Assembly: GCA_934591635.1 (NCBI GenBank) | Contig: CAKTPI010000003.1 | Span: 1-64,000, forward strand | Reading direction: 5' to 3' | DNA: 64,000 nt | From: an uncultured Oscillospiraceae bacterium | Lineage (GTDB): Bacteria > Bacillota > Clostridia > Oscillospirales > Oscillospiraceae | In this document: positions 1-7,758 of the stretch, piece by piece | How positions within the stretch are numbered: the stretch's first letter is position 1 | Layout of the letters: each line of letters begins with the position of its first letter | The notes under the pieces: model-generated | Databases searched by the model: none | Told to the model about the DNA's origin: nothing | What the model saw: only the letters and a program-made list of their open reading frames with translations | Position numbers and translations under genes: made by a program

Positions 1-77
1 GGACGATTAGCTCAGCTGGCTAGAGCATCCGCTTGACGTGCGGAAGGTCATAGGTTCGAGTCCTATATCGTCCACCA
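1..77 (+). tRNA. tRNA-Val (anticodon GAC)
   Basis: A complete cloverleaf is visible. The acceptor arm ggacgat (1-7) pairs with atcgtcc (67-73), the T-loop reads ggTTCGAgTCC, and the anticodon stem tccgc/gcgga encloses a seven-base loop with GAC at its centre, which reads valine codons GUC/GUU. The 3' CCA (75-77) is encoded in the DNA. The gene begins at the first base of the window, so any partner tRNAs upstream are not seen. Confidence 0.95.
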
Positions 78-80
78 GTG

Positions 81-110
81 AGAGTCACCCATGTGGGTGA
101 CTCTTTTTGT
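81..110 (+). terminator. Terminator of the tRNA transcript
   Basis: A 10-bp perfect stem (agagtcaccc / gggtgactct) with a 4-base loop is followed directly by a T-run. It sits 3 bases after the tRNA CCA end. Confidence 0.85.
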
Positions 111-120
111 TTTCTATGGT

Positions 121-168
121 AAAAACAGGAAGGCGCTGTTTCCATGGAAACGGCACCTTCCTGTTTTT
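121..168. terminator. Bidirectional terminator between tRNA and ugd
   Basis: A long inverted repeat (arms about 22 bp, aaaaacaggaagg... / ...ccttcctgttttt) has A/T runs on both outer sides. It can end leftward transcription from ugd, and it overlaps the last bases before the ugd stop codon. It would also stop read-through from the tRNA side. Confidence 0.8.
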
Positions 169-1400
169 CAGTCTCTTCCGAATAAATCTCTAGTGTAAAC
201 CTTTTTGGCCACATCGTCAAGGCAGGAATCGTATCGGTTGGCGATAATTGCTTGGCTCTGCTGCTTAAAGACATTCAAATCATTAACAACCCGGCTCCCA
301 AAGAAGGTGGAACCGTCCTCCAGTGATGGCTCGTAAATGATAACAGTGACTCCTTTGGCTTTGATACGCTTCATAATTCCTTGAACGGAGGACTGGCGGA
401 AATTATCGGAGTCGCTTTTCATTGTCAGACGGAAGACACCAATGGTCGTTTTGTGTTCCTGACTGGGATTATAGGTATCATTGCTGCTGTAAGTACCGGC
501 GAGTTGGAGGACACGATCGGCGATGAAGTCCTTCCGGGTGCGGTTAGAGGCGACAATGGCCTCAATCAGGTTTTCCGGCACATCTGCATAGTTTGCGAGC
601 AGCTGTTTGGTGTCTTTGGGAAGGCAATAGCCGCCATAACCAAAGGAGGGGTTATTATAGTGGCTGCCGATGCGGGGATCCAGACAAACGCCCTGAATAA
701 TTTGCCGGGTATCCAGTCCTTTCAGCTCTGCATAGGTGTCCAGTTCGTTGAAGAAGCTGACACGAAGGGCCAGATAGGTATTTGCAAAGAGTTTGACTGC
801 TTCTGCTTCGGTGGATCCCATGATCAGCGTTTCGATGTCCTGCTTTATGGCTCCTTCCTGAAGAAGTTTGGCAAAGTTTTTGGCAGCCCTCATGGATTCT
901 GCATTTTGCATGTCCGCGCCTACAATAATCCGACTTGGGTAGAGATTGTCGTACAGCGCTTTGGATTCCCGCAAAAATTCCGGAGAGAATAGAATTCGTT
1001 CAAAGGAATACTTGTCCCGGATGGATGCGGTGAAGCCAACGGGGACGGTGGATTTGATGACAATAAAGGCGTTGGAATTGCAGTGGATCACCTGCTCAAT
1101 CACAGCTTCTACCGTTGAAGTGTCAAAGAAGTTTGTGCGGCTGTTGTAATTCGTTGGGGTGGCCACTACAACAAAATCCGCATTCCGGTATGCCTCTTCG
1201 GCATTTAAACTGGCGGTGAGGTTTAATTCCTTTTCGGCAAGGTATTTCTCAATATATTCATCCTGAACAGGTGATTTCCGCCTGTTGATGCATGCCACCT
1301 TTTCCGGAAGAATATCCACAGCGGTAACTGTGTGATGCTGCGCAAGCAGCATTGCAAGGGATAATCCCACATACCCGGTTCCTGCAATTGCGATCTTCAT
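168..1400 (-). CDS. ugd: UDP-glucose 6-dehydrogenase
   Basis: This enzyme oxidises UDP-glucose to UDP-glucuronate with NAD+, supplying precursor for capsule or exopolysaccharide. The 410-residue protein has the N-terminal Rossmann motif [10 protein letters not shown] (residues 7-16), the central helical domain ([16 protein letters not shown]), and the catalytic cysteine in [10 protein letters not shown] (Cys259). It resembles the HasB branch found in streptococci and Clostridia. The start at 1400 is chosen because AGGAGG lies 8 bases upstream; a longer reading frame to 1457 has no such site. It lies downstream of a sugar-phosphate transferase in the same direction but has its own promoter. 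The family call is firm; the exact nucleotide sugar is inferred. Confidence 0.93.
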   Translation of the reverse strand: MKIAIAGTGYVGLSLAMLLAQHHTVTAVDILPEKVACINRRKSPVQDEYIEKYLAEKELNLTASLNAEEAYRNADFVVVATPTNYNSRTNFFDTSTVEAVIEQVIHCNSNAFIVIKSTVPVGFTASIRDKYSFERILFSPEFLRESKALYDNLYPSRIIVGADMQNAESMRAAKNFAKLLQEGAIKQDIETLIMGSTEAEAVKLFANTYLALRVSFFNELDTYAELKGLDTRQIIQGVCLDPRIGSHYNNPSFGYGGYCLPKDTKQLLANYADVPENLIEAIVASNRTRKDFIADRVLQLAGTYSSNDTYNPSQEHKTTIGVFRLTMKSDSDNFRQSSVQGIMKRIKAKGVTVIIYEPSLEDGSTFFGSRVVNDLNVFKQQSQAIIANRYDSCLDDVAKKVYTRDLFGRD

Positions 1401-1428
1401 AGTGGCTGCCTCCTGTGTGTTTTTCCTA

Positions 1429-1457
1429 ATTATAAAAGGAACCGTGAGAATTTGCAA
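1429..1457 (-). promoter_or_regulatory. Promoter of ugd
   Basis: On the minus strand TTGCAA (1457-1452) is followed after exactly 17 bp by TATAAT (1434-1429), about 30 bp before the ugd start. The -35 box lies in the loop of the terminator of the gene upstream, so the two signals overlap. Confidence 0.65.
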
Positions 1458-1477
1458 CTGGTTCTCATGGTTCCTTT
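1435..1477 (-). terminator. Terminator of the sugar transferase gene
   Basis: Arms of 16 bases (1435-1450 and 1462-1477) pair with a single G-T wobble, and a T-rich stretch follows on the minus strand. It lies 45 bases after the stop codon of the leftward glycosyl-phosphate transferase gene. Confidence 0.75.
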
Positions 1478-1522
1478 AATGAATCATATGAAACAAACGT
1501 CAAGTGTTGCCGAACAGAGAAT

Positions 1523-2872
1523 TTACCGTACCCGTTCCTCATATTTCAGTTCGGCAACCTCCATGCCAACGCCTTCTGTGCTCTCTTTGGAGAACAAAAT
1601 TGTTGCAGTGGCAAGCATAATGGTCAGATCTTCCAAGATAGAGGGATGCGCAATGTACATCAAATCCATCAGGAGCTTGTCGTAAGGGGTGGTGTTGTAT
1701 TTCCCGTACACCTGTGCATAGCCAGTCAAACCGGCCTTGCATTGCAGGCGCAGGCGAAATTCCGGGAGTTCCTTCTCATATTCAGCGGCAATCTCAGGAC
1801 GTTCCGGGCGAGGGCCGACGATGCTCATATCTCCCTTGAAAATATTGATCAGCTGAGGAAGCTCATCCAGACGGCAGGCACGGATAAACCGGCCGACTTT
1901 CGTAATGCGGGGGTCATTCTCACCGGCGGACAGAACCGCGCCACTGTATTTCTCGGCGTCCACACACATGGAACGGAATTTCAGAATTTTAAATTCTTTT
2001 CCATCTTTGGTCAGGCGTACCTGTTTGTAAAAGGCGGGGCCGCCATCGCTCTTGACAAGAATGGTAACAATCAGTAAGAGAGGGGATAACAACACCAGCG
2101 CAACACCGCTGACCAGAATGTCAAACAGCCGCTTTACAATCAAAAACTCCATTGGCGGATTATAGCGTGTCGCGCGAATAAACGGCAGGTGGAACATATG
2201 CATCCGTTCTGCGCCGCTCATCATCACATCGCCAACGCGGGGAATCATGAATACATGAATGCCGTGTTCAATGCAGTATTTCAGGATAACATTACGGTCA
2301 CTGGAGTGGATACCGCATAGAAAGACATCTTCGGCACTCTGAAGCTTGTTCAGATCTTGCATCACATCTTCAATGGGGTAGGAAGCCTGAACAGCGTAAC
2401 GGCGTTCCAGCCCGTAGGCGCTGATCAGCTCTTCCATTCCCTGACGCAGGTCATAGATAACAATGCTCTTTTTGGGGGGATTTGTAGCAAAGAACAGTTT
2501 ATTTGAAATGACAGAGGAAATCGCGGCAACAATGCACTGCAGCAGGAAGCACATCAGACCCGGCAGCAGATTGGGGAAGGAGGGGGAAAGCAGCCAAATA
2601 ACAAGGGCTGCTAAAACATCGGTCACGCCCAAAGAGATAATCTGGCTGAATAACATTTCCCCGATGCGCCGCGTGCTGACCCGGAATCCATCCAGCCTCC
2701 TGCAAAGCATATAGAAGCAAAAGCCATATAGAATCAGCAATAGTAGAGAGACCCGCCCGGAGTGAATGGTTTGAGTGCGAGGTTCATAGAAACCAAACCA
2801 AACATAGGCAAAAGGAATCACAACCAATAGACTGTTAACAAGCTTAATTCCAGCGAAGGAGACTCTCTTCAT
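1523..2872 (-). CDS. Exopolysaccharide polyprenyl glycosylphosphotransferase
   Basis: This membrane enzyme probably starts exopolysaccharide synthesis by moving a sugar-1-phosphate onto undecaprenyl phosphate. The 449-residue protein has a run of N-terminal membrane segments (residues about 10-130), a cytoplasmic Rossmann-like part, and a C-terminal bacterial sugar transferase domain: VKRLFDILVSGVALVLLSP, then KILKFRSMCVDAE, then RLDELPQLINIFKGDMSIVGPRPE, the usual catalytic signature of WbaP/CpsE-type enzymes. The start ATG at 2872 follows GAAGGGA at good spacing. With ugd downstream it fits the edge of a capsule or EPS locus. The sugar transferred cannot be read from the sequence. Confidence 0.9.
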   Translation of the reverse strand: MKRVSFAGIKLVNSLLVVIPFAYVWFGFYEPRTQTIHSGRVSLLLLILYGFCFYMLCRRLDGFRVSTRRIGEMLFSQIISLGVTDVLAALVIWLLSPSFPNLLPGLMCFLLQCIVAAISSVISNKLFFATNPPKKSIVIYDLRQGMEELISAYGLERRYAVQASYPIEDVMQDLNKLQSAEDVFLCGIHSSDRNVILKYCIEHGIHVFMIPRVGDVMMSGAERMHMFHLPFIRATRYNPPMEFLIVKRLFDILVSGVALVLLSPLLLIVTILVKSDGGPAFYKQVRLTKDGKEFKILKFRSMCVDAEKYSGAVLSAGENDPRITKVGRFIRACRLDELPQLINIFKGDMSIVGPRPERPEIAAEYEKELPEFRLRLQCKAGLTGYAQVYGKYNTTPYDKLLMDLMYIAHPSILEDLTIMLATATILFSKESTEGVGMEVAELKYEERVR

Positions 2873-2964
2873 GTATATCTTCCCTTCTAATATGTTCGCT
2901 TATCAGCCAGAGTGACAGGAGGAAGAGGATACCCCGGCGATGCGTTAAAATGTATCAATATCTC

Positions 2965-2988
2965 CTTGAGTAATTACTTGAGTAATTA
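2965..2988. repeat. Tandem 12-bp direct repeat at EPS promoter
   Basis: CTTGAGTAATTA occurs twice with no gap (2965-2976 and 2977-2988). The second copy covers part of the -10 box of the leftward promoter, and the first lies about where transcription would start. This placement suggests a binding site for a regulator, but no regulator can be assigned. Confidence 0.6.
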
Positions 2989-3013
2989 TATACTACTTGT
3001 CACGAAATGGCAA
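2985..3013 (-). promoter_or_regulatory. Promoter of the EPS sugar transferase
   Basis: On the minus strand TTGCCA (3013-3008) and TATAAT (2990-2985) are separated by 17 bp. The distance to the start codon is about 110 bases. The remainder of the 2873-3235 gap shows no convincing gene; a rightward promoter for the sensor remnant was not clear. Confidence 0.7.
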
Positions 3014-3235
3014 GCCGTTTTTTCACAATTCATGACTGAAAAAGTGATATTTGAACTGGCGAGTATCCACAATTTGTACAAAGAAACACAAAGCCTGCTG
3101 CTCCTGGACACATGCCTGAGTGAAAAATAAAAAATAGCGACTGCTATAGCTTTTTGAAGAAAAAGGAAGTATAAAAAAGTCTTACCGTGCAAGGACGGAG
3201 AAAAACAGCAGTAAGTAGTAGGGAGCGGATTCGGT

Positions 3236-3865
3236 ATGAACATGAAAAAGAAGCTGGGAAGGGTTGTAAGCAGTATTGTAGTCTGTGTCCTTTTTGTTTC
3301 CCTGGCGCCGGCTCAGGCGGAACCGCAGACCATCCGCGTTGCCTTTCCAACCCAGGAGTGCATGAGCTTTTTTGGCCATTCCGGCAAGGTGACTGGGTAC
3401 AATTATGACTATCTGGAAAAAATATCAGAGTATACCGGATGGGAGATGGAGTATGTCCCCTATGGAAGCGCCGACGGCAACGAAGCGGTGGGCAGCGCGC
3501 TTGCCGACCTGCAAAGCGGCAAGGTTGACCTGATGGGGCCGCTGCTGAAGAACGAGGCAACCCAGAAGATGTTCGAATTTCCGGAGAACAGCTATGGTAC
3601 GGTTTACACCACCCTTAATGCGCTGACCTCCAGCCCCTTGCGGGAAAATAATCTTTTCAATCAGGACGTTTTACGGGTTGGCCTTTGGCAGAAGGCAGAG
3701 ACACGGAATGAAGAGGTGCTGACCTTTTTGAAGTCAGAAAATCTTCCCTATGAGATTACTTATCCTGGATTGGCAGATGCCCGGCATGAATGGCCTGGAT
3801 GTAGCCCGAGCGATCCGAAAGATCATTCCCATCGATACACCGGTGCTTTTCCTCACTGCTTATGA
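3236..3865 (+). pseudogene. Sensor part of a broken hybrid histidine kinase (SBP_bac_3)
   Basis: The first about 170 residues are a signal peptide (ending in APAQA) followed by a periplasmic-type solute-binding domain of family 3 (TIRVAFPTQE..., YNYDYLEKISEYTGW, LQSGKVDLMGPL). This is the usual extracellular sensor of hybrid kinases in Clostridia. The reading frame then loses all resemblance near base 3760, and the last about 35 residues are out-of-frame receiver-domain sequence. The rest of the sensor, the transmembrane helix and the whole kinase core are absent. An internal deletion joined this piece, one frame off, to the receiver domains that follow. As it stands it might make a small secreted protein. 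Confidence 0.75.
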
Positions 3866-4397
3866 CTGGTCGGATATCGAGACCGAGGCATTGAAAATTG
3901 ATGTGGATGGCTTCCTTGCCAAACCCTTCACATACATGAACCTTAAGGAGAAGCTCATTGAAGTGGAGCATTTCAAAAATGCAGTGTCCAAGGAGACGGT
4001 TTCTCTGAATCTGAAGGGATTGCGGTTCCTGCTGGCAGAGGATAACGAGTTGAATGCGGAAATTGTGGTGGAACTGCTGAAGTCGGAGGGCGCATCCTGC
4101 GATGTGGCGGAAAATGGCAAGCTGGTAGTGGATAAGTTCCTGGCTTCTCCGAGCCATACCTATGATGCTATTTTGATGGATGTGATGATGCCGGTCATGA
4201 ACGGCTATGAGGCAACCAAAGCAATCCGGGAGTCCCGTCATCCGGAAGCCTTAACAATTCCAATTGTGGCAATGACGGCCAACGCGTTTGTGAAAGATGT
4301 GCAGGATGCATTGGACGCCGGCATGAATGCACATATTTCGAAACCCATCAACATGGAGACGCTGAAAAACCCCTTGGCTTCCTGCATTCGGCAGTAA
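3750..4397 (+). pseudogene. Receiver-domain tail of the same broken hybrid kinase
   Basis: This frame encodes the end of one receiver domain (ILDWQMPGMNGLDVARAIRK with the phospho-acceptor Asp, then the Lys of LAKPF) and a complete second receiver domain (FLLAEDNELNAEIV; Asp in ILMDVMMPVMNGYEA; Lys in ISKPI). The first receiver lacks its beginning, and no Shine-Dalgarno site precedes the ATG at 3750, so independent translation is doubtful. The frame is +1 relative to the sensor piece and they meet near 3757-3766. Together they match the two ends of a sensor-HK-REC-REC protein. Assembly error in the source is an alternative explanation. Confidence 0.75.
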
Positions 4398-4411
4398 GCT
4401 ATGCATACAGA

Positions 4412-4447
4412 AAAGCAGCCTCTTTCCAAACGGAGAGAGGCTGCTTT
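4412..4447. terminator. Bidirectional terminator
   Basis: aaagcagcctct (4412-4423) pairs with agaggctgcttt (4436-4447). It stands between the convergent receiver remnant and the leftward DUF624 gene and has A/T flanks on both sides. Confidence 0.8.
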
Positions 4448-4472
4448 CTTGGTAAGAGATCAGAATCAAAAT

Positions 4473-5099
4473 TTATGCTTCACCTGTCATTTTAAGCTTT
4501 TGAAAGATTTTGCTGATTACATTCAAATCATACAATGCAATCAGCGAGATGCCGCAGATTGGAAGCAGAAAGCTGAGGAAGAAGAAAACTTGGGGAACAA
4601 CGACCAGCAGCAGTGCAGGCAGAATGTTCATAGCAGTGACCAGAAGCATCTTTGGAAGATTGGCAATGCTTAGCAAAATCGCGTTGATGACCGTGTCCTT
4701 GACGGTTCCTGAATAGCGCACCAGCAATGGAAAAATCAGACCCGACACAAGAACCAAAGCGAAGGCACAGAAGCAAATGACCACAATAATAGCCATTCTC
4801 CCGGGAAAATTCATATAGGCAATCAGTCGGTAGTCTAGTGCCAGCATTCCGCCAAGGAATACAATGGCAAGCCAAAGAATAGTGCTTTTTCCAAAGTACC
4901 GCCGAAAGGCATGGAAGAAAACTTTGGCGCCGCAGTCTTCTTCGGCTTTCATTTCATCTAACGCGGCGAGCAGCGCACAGGTGGAAGCACCAATGGTGAC
5001 AAGCGGCAGACTGCACAGAAGCCACAGCAGGTTCAGCTTGACCAATGCTACAAGCTTGGTGCAGTAAACCATAAATTTGGAATCGGGAATAAATTTCAT
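4473..5099 (-). CDS. DUF624 (YesL-type) membrane protein
   Basis: A 208-residue integral membrane protein with about five hydrophobic helices. The N-terminal signature (LVALVKLNLLWLLCSLPLVTIGASTCAL, residues about 16-43) is typical of the DUF624/YesL family. Members often sit beside sugar ABC transporters and their regulators; the biochemical role is not known. Here it follows the RpiR regulator and therefore borders the peptidoglycan-sugar locus, though it has its own promoter whose -35 box overlaps the regulator stop codon. The start at 5099 is the only ATG that keeps the full first helix. Confidence 0.82.
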   Translation of the reverse strand: MKFIPDSKFMVYCTKLVALVKLNLLWLLCSLPLVTIGASTCALLAALDEMKAEEDCGAKVFFHAFRRYFGKSTILWLAIVFLGGMLALDYRLIAYMNFPGRMAIIVVICFCAFALVLVSGLIFPLLVRYSGTVKDTVINAILLSIANLPKMLLVTAMNILPALLLVVVPQVFFFLSFLLPICGISLIALYDLNVISKIFQKLKMTGEA

Positions 5100-5129
5100 G
5101 CAATACCGCCTTTAAAACAGATGTCACCC

Positions 5130-5158
5130 ATTATAATGAAATCAACCCGATTCGTCAA
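5130..5158 (-). promoter_or_regulatory. Promoter of the DUF624 gene
   Basis: Minus-strand TTGACG (5158-5153) and TATAAT (5135-5130) are separated by 17 bp, with about 30 bases to the start codon. The -35 box overlaps the stop codon of the rpiR-type gene. Confidence 0.75.
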
Positions 5159-6009
5159 CGCTGAGATTTGTCAGATTTCCGAATGTGCGTTTTGGACAGC
5201 TGCCCCAGGGACTGTTCGTAATCCTCGTTGGCAAAGGCAGTGAAAAGGATGTCAACCACGTTCAGCTGTGACATGCGGGAGGACATGGCGCCGCTGCGAA
5301 ACAGCGATTCGTTGGCAGCGGTGTAAAGCCGGTAATCCGCCAGCTCGTATACCGGCGACTGCACACAGCGGGTTATTGCAATAATAGGGGTTCCGTTCTT
5401 TTTCAGGTTTTTCATGCAGGCAATCACTTCTGCGGTCACGCCGGAATAAGAGAATACCAGCGCGGCATCCTGAGCGGTGGCGTTATACGATTGCACCAGC
5501 TGGGAATGCCAATCCTCGTTGATAATGCTCAGCTTATTAAGCCGCAGAAATTTTAAGTAGGCGTCCTGAGCGGCACACAGGGAAGCGCCAAGGCCGAAGA
5601 GATAGATAACCTTTGCCTTCCGCAGTAGCGCAACGCTGTCCCGCAGTACGGCCACGTCCATTAGGTCTCTGGTTTCCTCCAAGGAGAGAATATTAGCGTA
5701 GGTGATTTTATCAATAATTTGTTCCAAAGAGTCGGAACGCCGAATCTCCCGCTGGTCGTTTCTCCGGGTCTGCTCCCGCTGCGCCAGCTCGTAGGTCACG
5801 GCCCGCCGGAATTCCTTATAACCGGTGAAGCCGGTGTGGTTGCACATACGTACAATGGTAGAAGGGGAGGAAAAGGTGCGCTGTGCCAACTCGTGAACAC
5901 TTAGATCCACCACTAACTGCGGTTCTGCTAAGATTCGCTCTGCCACCCCCCGCTCTGTGCTGGAAAAACGTTCGGAACATTCCCGAAGACGAAGCAATGC
6001 ACTGGCCAT
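5155..6009 (-). CDS. RpiR/MurR family transcriptional regulator
   Basis: A 284-residue two-domain regulator. The N-terminal HTH_6 domain (residues about 1-80; LSVHELAQRTFSSPSTIVRMCNHTGFTGYKEFRR) binds DNA. The C-terminal SIS domain (about 105-260; FGLGASLCAAQDAYLKFLR, ALVFSYSGVTAEVIACMK) usually senses a phosphosugar. It is divergent from the operon that carries murQ, namZ and nagZ, so MurNAc-6-phosphate or a related phosphosugar is the likely signal, as for MurR of other bacteria. AGGAGG lies 7 bases before the ATG at 6009. Dyads in the divergent region are candidate operators, and one lies in its own leader, suggesting autoregulation. The symbol murR is plausible but not proven. Confidence 0.88.
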   Translation of the reverse strand: MASALLRLRECSERFSSTERGVAERILAEPQLVVDLSVHELAQRTFSSPSTIVRMCNHTGFTGYKEFRRAVTYELAQREQTRRNDQREIRRSDSLEQIIDKITYANILSLEETRDLMDVAVLRDSVALLRKAKVIYLFGLGASLCAAQDAYLKFLRLNKLSIINEDWHSQLVQSYNATAQDAALVFSYSGVTAEVIACMKNLKKNGTPIIAITRCVQSPVYELADYRLYTAANESLFRSGAMSSRMSQLNVVDILFTAFANEDYEQSLGQLSKTHIRKSDKSQR

Positions 6010-6023
6010 TTTCTTTCCTCCTT

Positions 6024-6041
6024 TTGCACATCATTGTGCAA
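6024..6041. promoter_or_regulatory. Dyad in the leader of the RpiR gene
   Basis: TTGCACA-TCAT-TGTGCAA is a perfect 7-4-7 inverted repeat directly upstream of the ribosome binding site of the leftward regulator gene. It could be an autoregulatory operator or a short hairpin in the mRNA leader. Confidence 0.5.
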
Positions 6042-6149
6042 GCATAGCCATTGTACTGCCTTGAGCGAGGAAAGGCCATTCACGTTCTCAACAAAAAAAC
6101 ATGTCTAAATTTGTATAAAACACACAATGGAAAAGAAAGACTAAAAGCG

Positions 6150-6170
6150 TTGTTTCAATAGATCAAACAA
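6150..6170. promoter_or_regulatory. Candidate operator dyad 1 of the MurNAc operon
   Basis: TTGTTT and AAACAA are perfect inverted arms separated by 9 bases, centred about 66 bp upstream of the -35 box of the operon promoter. The position between the divergent genes suits a regulator site; this is inference. Confidence 0.4.
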
Positions 6171-6195
6171 AAATGTCAGATTCTACTCAGCGAGT

Positions 6196-6208
6196 GAAAT
6201 TTTGTTTC
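6196..6208. promoter_or_regulatory. Candidate operator dyad 2 of the MurNAc operon
   Basis: GAAA-TTTTG-TTTC is a short inverted repeat ending 17 bp upstream of the -35 box. GAAA/TTTC half-sites recur in sites reported for RpiR-family regulators, but the repeat is short and could arise by chance in AT-rich DNA. Confidence 0.35.
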
Positions 6209-6225
6209 GGCAATTCATAAAACAC

Positions 6226-6254
6226 TTGACACAAAGTGCAGGATTAACTATAAT
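6226..6254 (+). promoter_or_regulatory. Strong promoter of the MurNAc/peptidoglycan-sugar operon
   Basis: Exact consensus TTGACA (6226-6231) and TATAAT (6249-6254) with 17-bp spacing, about 75 bases upstream of the first gene. Such a perfect sigma-A promoter is usually held in check by a repressor, consistent with the divergent RpiR gene. Confidence 0.9.
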
Positions 6255-6329
6255 ATCACTAAAGCTTAAGGCTTTGCGGGGATACCCGGGAGCGGAGAGC
6301 AAAATTTGAAACATCAGGAGGAAACATAA

Positions 6330-7697
6330 ATGAAGAAGTTCATCGCGTTGCTGCTGGCTTGTGTTATGGTGTTCGGTTTGTTCACCATCGGTGCCAGCGC
6401 AGACTCCGAGGGTGCTGAAGACACAATCGTTATCATGGCCCCTCCCGTCACCGGCAATTATCTGTCCAATCTGAAGACTTGGGCGGATGACTTCCATGCA
6501 CTGTACCCCAATCTGAATGTGGAAATTATTGAGACCTCTTGGGGCGATCACAACGACAAGCTGTCCACCATGGCGCAGGCCGGTGAGGCTCCTGACATCG
6601 CTGAGATTGCTTCCGGTATCCTGGGCACCTTCGTGGAGATGGGCGTTGCTGTTGACATCGCTCAGTACATGGAGGCTGACCGCTTGGCTGACTATGATGA
6701 GGGCGCTCTGAAGTACCTGTCCCTGGAAGGCACCACCTATGGCCTGCCCCTGTATCTGACCATCCAGTCCATCGGCGCCAACAAGACCATGATGGAAGAG
6801 CTGGGCATTGATGTCAAGAAGATTCAGGAAGAGGGCTGGACCTACGAAGAGTTCCTGGATGTCATCAAGCAGGGCACCAAGGAAGGCACCTACGGCTTCG
6901 TGTTTGCTAACTCCGGCGTTACCGCTTCCGATATGCTGTACATTTTTGGCGCAGGCGCTGGCCTGAGCAACACCTTCACTTCTGATCTGAAGTATGCCTT
7001 CACCTCTGAGAACATGCTGACCCTGCTGAAGTCCATCGAAGAGATGACGAAGTCCGGCTACATGCCCAACTACGGCATCGAGGCTGGCCAGCGTATGGTT
7101 ATGTGCCAGACCGGCAATGCTATGATTTTCGGTAAGGCAATGCCTCTGTTTGAGAACAACTTCAAGAAGAACAACGCTGCCCTGGAAGCTAATGATGGCA
7201 CCGCTGTTGAGAACTCCCTGAAGATGGACTACGCTTTCCTGCCCGTTCCCACCATGGACGGCTGCGAGGAAGCCTGCTACGGCACTGTGGATGGCCTGAT
7301 CGCCATGCGCAACAAGAACACCACTGATGAGCACCTGAAGAACGTGCTTCTGTTCATGGATTACATTTGCTCCGGTGAGCGCATTGCCGAGTGCATGAAC
7401 GAGCTGTATCTGGAGCCTGTCTGCCAGTCCGGCCGTGACGCTCTGGTTTTGCCCGAGGGCCGCGACGCTGATAACCTGGCTACCGCCGGCCGCTGCATCG
7501 CTCTGGTTCAGGCTCCTCCCGAGGGCGTTACCGCTGAGATGTCTGCTACTGCTAAGAAACTGATGGACGAGCAAATCGTTCCCAAGTTCCAGGCTCTGTT
7601 GGCTGGTGAGATCACCGCTCAGGAAGCTTACGACCATATCGTTGAGGCCGCTCACGATGCATTTGGCGCTGAGAACTGCGCTGAAGGCAAGATCTAA
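6330..7697 (+). CDS. Sugar ABC transporter substrate-binding protein (peptidoglycan-sugar locus)
   Basis: A 455-residue family 1 solute-binding protein. It has a signal peptide (MKKFIALLLACVMVFGLF..., likely cleaved after GASA), then the typical start of the mature domain (TIVIMAPPVTGNYLSNLKTWADDFHALYP) and the LSTMAQAGEAPDIAEI motif. Unlike most Gram-positive binding proteins there is no usable lipobox: the only early Cys (residue 11) is inside the hydrophobic core. Codon use is strongly biased, as in highly expressed genes. First gene of the operon, with AGGAGG 8 bases before the ATG; its ligand is inferred from neighbours to be a MurNAc-containing saccharide or muropeptide. Confidence 0.88.
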   Translation: MKKFIALLLACVMVFGLFTIGASADSEGAEDTIVIMAPPVTGNYLSNLKTWADDFHALYPNLNVEIIETSWGDHNDKLSTMAQAGEAPDIAEIASGILGTFVEMGVAVDIAQYMEADRLADYDEGALKYLSLEGTTYGLPLYLTIQSIGANKTMMEELGIDVKKIQEEGWTYEEFLDVIKQGTKEGTYGFVFANSGVTASDMLYIFGAGAGLSNTFTSDLKYAFTSENMLTLLKSIEEMTKSGYMPNYGIEAGQRMVMCQTGNAMIFGKAMPLFENNFKKNNAALEANDGTAVENSLKMDYAFLPVPTMDGCEEACYGTVDGLIAMRNKNTTDEHLKNVLLFMDYICSGERIAECMNELYLEPVCQSGRDALVLPEGRDADNLATAGRCIALVQAPPEGVTAEMSATAKKLMDEQIVPKFQALLAGEITAQEAYDHIVEAAHDAFGAENCAEGKI

Positions 7698-7712
7698 AAT
7701 TCTAACATTTGC

Positions 7713-7734
7713 CCACCCCACCTTGGTGGGGTGG
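7713..7734 (+). terminator. Intercistronic hairpin after the binding-protein gene
   Basis: ccaccccacc (7713-7722) and ggtggggtgg (7725-7734) form a 10-bp GC stem followed by the short T stretch ACATTTT. It probably gives partial termination or mRNA end protection, so that the binding protein is made in excess over the permeases. Confidence 0.65.
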
Positions 7735-7758
7735 ACATTTTATCCCTGGAGGTAGACT

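Noticed and set aside
2912..3130. 72-codon frame between the EPS transferase and the sensor remnant.
   Set aside because: It runs through the leftward promoter and tandem repeat and has no plausible start site.
6183..7721. Long minus-strand open frame opposite the binding-protein gene (512 codons).
   Set aside because: It mirrors a gene with strong codon bias, has no ribosome binding site and gives a low-complexity protein rich in Gly, His, Gln and Leu. It is an antisense shadow.
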